From NCBI GenBank assembly GCA_003511885.1, contig DOIX01000359.1, positions 1 through 9,288 of the forward strand: a stretch of 9,288 nt of DNA, written 5' to 3'. The position numbers were made by a program, and so were the translations under genes. Under the pieces are notes generated by a model. The model did no database searches, was not told the origin of the DNA, and saw only the letters and a list, made by a program, of their open reading frames with translations. The DNA comes from Cyanobacteria bacterium UBA11153. Its GTDB lineage: Bacteria > Cyanobacteriota > Cyanobacteriia > Cyanobacteriales > Coleofasciculaceae. Every line of letters starts with the position of its first letter. The first letter of the stretch is position 1. Shown one piece after another: positions 7,703-9,288 of the stretch.

Positions 7703-8119
7703 ATGAACAACCAAGCTTCCTATTCTGGCACTCAGACTGAGCCCAGTATTAAGCCCGAACACTTGACTGATATTATCGAAGCCATCGTGGATGGTAAGTA
7801 CTCCTGGGCTTGTTTTTTACTCTTGCGTGGTGCTGGCTATAACCCTTGTGACTACCTGCCATACCGCACCTACCATCGATTGGTGAAGGAAAACAGTGCA
7901 ATTGAGGATAACCGGGAACCGGAAACACGTCAAAGTAACCTAAATCGTCAAGCTTCTGTGAAGAACTCTAGCTGTAAAGATTCGGTGAAGCAAGTCCGTA
8001 ATATTAAGGATCTACCTTATCTGGAGAAGGTAGACGACGAATCTCCACAGGTGCGAGGGGGCTATTCTCAGTCGGCTGTATTTTCTAGGCTTCAAAGTTT
8101 CTTTGGCTGGAAGCCTTAG
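7703..8119 (+). CDS. hetP: HetP-family protein
   Basis: The 138-residue product carries the HetP core at about residues 18-65: TDIIEAIVDGKYSWACFLLLRGAGYNP followed by YLPYRTYHRLVKENS. The KYSWAC, GYNP and PYRTYxRLxKEN blocks are the ones I recognise from HetP of Nostoc PCC 7120 and its paralogues. In heterocyst formers HetP promotes commitment to heterocyst fate under HetR control, and homologues also occur in filaments without heterocysts, where the role is less clear. The C-terminal half (70-138) is polar, low in conservation and probably disordered. There is no signal peptide or membrane helix. The ATG has only a weak ribosome site (GGATAA). It follows the HlyD gene by 169 bp and is closed by a strong terminator. 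In Nostoc, hetC and hetP are also neighbours, which supports calling the exporter HetC-like. The symbol is at family level; it may be a paralogue rather than the orthologue. Confidence 0.8.
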   Translation: MNNQASYSGTQTEPSIKPEHLTDIIEAIVDGKYSWACFLLLRGAGYNPCDYLPYRTYHRLVKENSAIEDNREPETRQSNLNRQASVKNSSCKDSVKQVRNIKDLPYLEKVDDESPQVRGGYSQSAVFSRLQSFFGWKP

Positions 8120-8138
8120 TTTCTCTAGCCTTATCGCA

Positions 8139-8182
8139 ACTGCCTAGTTCTTTAAGTTTAAAGGACTAGGCAGTTTTTCTTT
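8139..8182 (+). terminator. Strong intrinsic terminator after the HetP-family gene
   Basis: ACTGCCTAGTTCTTTAA (8139-8155) pairs with TTAAAGGACTAGGCAGT (8158-8174), with one G-U pair and a tight loop. The right arm runs into TTTTTCTTT (8174-8182). The long stem and U-tract give a textbook Rho-independent terminator 19 bp after the stop codon. It separates the HetP transcript from the peptide genes, which therefore need their own promoter. Its T-run overlaps the first 11-bp repeat of the next feature. Confidence 0.9.
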
Positions 8183-8220
8183 ACAAATTTTTTACTAATT
8201 TTTTACCAAATTTTTACCAG
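8177..8220 (+). promoter_or_regulatory. Four tandem 11-bp direct repeats, possible response-regulator site
   Basis: Four consecutive 11-mers align without gaps: TTCTTTACAAA, TTTTTTACTAA, TTTTTTACCAA and ATTTTTACCAG. The TTTAC core recurs every 11 bp. Direct half-sites one helical turn apart are typical for OmpR/PhoB-type response regulators. The first core, TTTACAAA, fits a half-site of the cyanobacterial HLR1 element bound by RpaB, but the spacing differs by one base. The set lies about 215-260 bp upstream of the first peptide gene. It is T-rich and overlaps a terminator tail, so chance contributes to part of the match. Confidence 0.4.
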
Positions 8221-8250
8221 TTTGCGGTCAACACCGTACTTTCCTCCTGA

Positions 8251-8315
8251 TTTCACCCCAACTTCATCAAAGCTTCATAAAACTCCCGCAACTCTTCATC
8301 AAAGCTTCATAAAAC
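8251..8315 (+). promoter_or_regulatory. Second set of 11-bp direct repeats upstream of the peptide genes
   Basis: CTTCATCAAAG and CTTCATAAAAC lie side by side at 8262-8283, and the same pair recurs at 8294-8315. The repeated block is 24 bp identical (8262-8285 and 8294-8317). A weaker copy, TTTCACCCCAA, precedes them at 8251. Start-to-start distances are 11, 11, 21 and 11 bp, so all sites face about the same side of the helix. This is the layout of a two-dimer site for an OmpR/PhoB-type activator. The centre is 70-100 bp upstream of the proposed transcription start, a normal distance for activation. Confidence 0.5.
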
Positions 8316-8352
8316 TCTGCCAAAATGGCAAGTTTTTCCAAATCAGAGATTT

Positions 8353-8434
8353 TATATTGGGTTTACAACCAAAGAAAGAGACAAAGATTTGGTTGTAAAA
8401 ACTCAATCAACTAGACTGACAAGGAAGGAATACT
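8353..8434 (+). promoter_or_regulatory. Putative promoter and 5' stem-loop of the first peptide gene
   Basis: TATATT at 8353-8358 is a plausible -10 with no clear -35, as expected for an activated promoter. Right after it a perfect 12-bp inverted repeat follows: TTTACAACCAAA (8362-8373) and TTTGGTTGTAAA (8388-8399), with a 14-nt loop. If transcription starts near 8364, the mRNA begins with this stem-loop, which could stabilise the message; as DNA it could be an operator. No T-run follows, so it is not a terminator. A strong ribosome site, AAGGAAGG (8421-8428), precedes the start at 8435. Confidence 0.45.
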
Positions 8435-8665
8435 ATGATTATTTCAGATTTAGAACACTTAGAAGTAGTTGCCCAAGAAACAGAAGTAGAAGGCGGATAT
8501 GCCTACGCTGATGCTTATGCAGATGCTTATGCTTCTGGAGGATACTTTGCTGCTACCTACACCAGCACTTATACCAGCGCTTATTCCAACCCCTACTACT
8601 ACTACTACTACTACGGCGGCTCTTCTGCCTCATCTGGTTCAACTTCTAGTTCCTCAGCTTATTAG
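8435..8665 (+). CDS. Gly-Gly leader, Tyr-rich secreted peptide, copy 1
   Basis: This 76-residue precursor has a 21-residue leader (ISDLEHLEVV at 3-12, ending VEGG) rich in Glu and aliphatic residues, like cyanobacterial double-glycine leaders cut by C39 exporters. The predicted core is 55 residues. It has AYAD repeats (YAYADAYADAYASGG), a TYTS block (TYTSTYTSAYS), Asn-Pro, seven Tyr in a row, then GGSS and a Ser-rich tail ending in Ala-Tyr. Sixteen of the 55 core residues are Tyr; there is no Cys, Lys, Arg, His, Trp or Met. Without Cys, a lanthipeptide or disulfide-bonded bacteriocin is excluded. No RiPP-modifying enzyme is nearby. A self-assembling surface or matrix peptide, an adhesive or a signal are all possible. 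This copy differs from the others by Gln14, an extra AYAD unit and SNP before the Tyr run. It is the likely substrate of the exporter at 2123. Confidence 0.85.
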   Translation: MIISDLEHLEVVAQETEVEGGYAYADAYADAYASGGYFAATYTSTYTSAYSNPYYYYYYYGGSSASSGSTSSSSAY

Positions 8666-8697
8666 TTCAAATACCTAAAACTAACTGAGATAAATCA

Positions 8698-8740
8698 TTT
8701 ATTCACCATCATCAAATCTGAAACATCACAGGAGAAAGTC
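8698..8740 (+). promoter_or_regulatory. Conserved 43-bp translation leader of peptide copy 2
   Basis: These 43 bp are identical to 9004-9046 before copy 3, while the 32 bp before them have diverged to about half identity with unchanged length. The block ends with AGGAG (8730-8734) six bases before the ATG, a strong ribosome-binding site. It contains CACCATCATCAAATCTG but no promoter-like hexamers, so copies 2 and 3 are probably translated from one transcript started before copy 1. Confidence 0.6.
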
Positions 8741-8971
8741 ATGATTATTTCCGATCTAGAACACTTAGAAGTAGTTGCCGAAGAAACCGAAGTTGAAGGC
8801 GGATATGCCTACGCCGATGCTTATGCTAGTGCATCTGCTTCTGGAGGATACTTTGCTGCTACCTACACCAGCACTTATACCAGCGCTTATTCAAGCCCCT
8901 ACTACTACTACTACTACTACGGCGGCTCTTCTGCCTATTCTGGTTCAACTTCTAGTTCCTCAGCTTATTAG
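8741..8971 (+). CDS. Gly-Gly leader, Tyr-rich secreted peptide, copy 2
   Basis: This is a 76-residue tandem copy of the gene at 8435, with the same 21-residue leader except Glu14 in place of Gln. The core keeps the blocks in order: YAYADAYASASASGG, YFAATYTSTYTSAYS, Ser-Pro, seven Tyr, GGSSAYSGS and the Ser-rich tail ending in Ala-Tyr. The second AYAD of copy 1 is ASAS here, and a Ser in the tail is Tyr. The changes keep the composition, which suggests that bulk properties matter more than exact order. AGGAG six bases upstream fixes the start. An overlapping frame from 8775 is only a shadow of the repeated codons. Export by the C39 exporter is inferred from the leader. Confidence 0.85.
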   Translation: MIISDLEHLEVVAEETEVEGGYAYADAYASASASGGYFAATYTSTYTSAYSSPYYYYYYYGGSSAYSGSTSSSSAY

Positions 8972-9003
8972 TTTGACTTGATTAAAGTCATCGAGAGCGC
9001 TCG

Positions 9004-9046
9004 TTTATTCACCATCATCAAATCTGAAACATCACAGGAGAAAGTC
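9004..9046 (+). promoter_or_regulatory. Conserved 43-bp translation leader of peptide copy 3
   Basis: This is identical to the block before copy 2. AGGAG at 9036-9040 places the start of copy 3 at 9047 rather than at the in-frame ATG at 8978. Just upstream, between the stop of copy 2 and this block, lie two small hairpins: GACTT/AAGTC (8975-8979 and 8985-8989) and CGAG/CTCG (8992-8995 and 9000-9003). These are absent between copies 1 and 2 and could tune mRNA stability. Confidence 0.6.
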
Positions 9047-9274
9047 ATGATTATTTCCGATTTAGAACACTTAGAAGTAGTTGCCGAAGAAACTGAAGTT
9101 GAAGGCGGATATGCCTACGCCGATGCTTATGCAGGTGCATCTGCTTCTGGAGGATACTTTGCTGCTACCTACACCAGCACTTATACCAGCGCTTATTCCA
9201 GCCCCTACTACTACTACTACTACGGCGGCTCTTCTGCCTATTCTGGTTCAACTTCTAGTTCAGTGGCTTATTAG
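9047..9274 (+). CDS. Gly-Gly leader, Tyr-rich secreted peptide, copy 3
   Basis: This is the third tandem copy, 75 residues. The leader is identical to copy 2. The core differs by AYAGASAS in the first block, six instead of seven Tyr in the run, and SSSVAY at the end. The lost Tyr equals one TAC unit of a run of identical codons, so it is best explained by slippage. An in-frame ATG at 8978 would add 23 residues (start MIKVIESARLF), but it has no ribosome site and those codons are the conserved spacer of copy 2. The start at 9047 has AGGAG six bases upstream and restores the family leader. The 14 bases after the stop match those after copy 2, so another copy may follow outside the window. Confidence 0.85.
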   Translation: MIISDLEHLEVVAEETEVEGGYAYADAYAGASASGGYFAATYTSTYTSAYSSPYYYYYYGGSSAYSGSTSSSVAY

Positions 9275-9288
9275 TTTGACTTGATTAA

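Larger units (their letters stand above)
8435..9288 (+). repeat. Tandem gene array with 306-bp unit
   Basis: The starts at 8435, 8741 and 9047 are exactly 306 bp apart: a 231-bp gene plus a 75-bp spacer, twice. The third gene is 3 bp shorter. Coding parts are nearly identical and spacers are half conserved. The tail at 9275-9288 repeats 8972-8985, so the unit seems to restart at the edge of the window. Copies 2 and 3 are closer to each other than to copy 1, which points to a recent duplication or gene conversion at the distal end. Confidence 0.9.

Noticed and set aside
8978..9046. In-frame upstream ATG that would lengthen peptide copy 3 by 23 residues.
   Set aside because: It lies in the spacer that is non-coding before copy 2, has no Shine-Dalgarno site, and would hide the conserved leader start.
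8435..9274. Peptides considered as lanthipeptide, cyanobactin or Nif11/nitrile-hydratase-leader RiPP precursors.
   Set aside because: There is no Cys, no cyanobactin recognition sequences, a short leader unlike Nif11 types, and no modifying enzyme in the window. A modifying enzyme downstream cannot be excluded.
8775..9284. Two long frames (8775-8981 and 9081-9284) rich in Met, Thr and Leu overlapping peptide copies 2 and 3.
   Set aside because: They are the +1 reading of the repeated codons (TAC runs read as ACT), lack ribosome sites, and have no leader-like or family features.

Overview
This window looks like part of a cyanobacterial chromosome, probably from a filamentous species. The evidence is at least five intact copies of the cyanobacterial octamer GCGATCGC (HIP1; at 2483, 3417, 4994, 5109 and 6520), a sixth split by a 24-nt element, a HetP-family gene (a family known from filamentous cyanobacteria), and a large exporter with the cyanobacterial order of domains. 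All genes I can support are on the + strand. I see no rRNA, tRNA, CRISPR array or complete transposase gene.

Left part (1-1915): a set of small genes that look unrelated to each other. In order they are an uncharacterised 84-residue protein, a single-domain cupin, the C-terminal remnant of an AAA-like ATPase with a PD-(D/E)XK nuclease fold (interrupted by a small dispersed repeat), and a ureidoglycolate lyase family protein.

Middle part (1916-7533): a two-component secretion machine. The first gene encodes a 1050-residue ABC exporter with Crp/cNMP-like domain(s), a C39 leader peptidase domain, six predicted membrane helices and an ATPase domain. The second encodes a HlyD-type membrane fusion protein. 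The two are separated by 575 bp (to the preferred HlyD start) that contain two nested miniature inverted-repeat elements, each with its own target-site duplication. A promoter-like site followed by a 24-bp palindrome lies upstream of the exporter gene.

Right part (7534-9288): a HetP-family gene closed by a strong intrinsic terminator. After it comes a regulatory region with two separate sets of 11-bp direct repeats and a 12-bp inverted repeat. Then come three tandem genes, exactly 306 bp apart, for 75-76-residue peptides. Each peptide has an acidic leader ending in Gly-Gly and a core made almost only of Tyr, Ser, Ala, Gly and Thr. The sequence after the third copy matches that after the second, so the array probably continues past the window.

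Inferred working model: the C39 domain of the exporter cuts the Gly-Gly leaders. The exporter and the HlyD protein, with an outer-membrane channel encoded elsewhere, then release the Tyr-rich cores. The products could be surface or matrix material, like the small Gly-Gly proteins exported by the PteB system in Synechococcus elongatus biofilms, or they could be bacteriocin or signal peptides. The HetP-like protein suggests a link to cell fate or developmental state. The pairing of exporter, HlyD, HetP and tandem Tyr-rich substrates is the most interesting content of the window.
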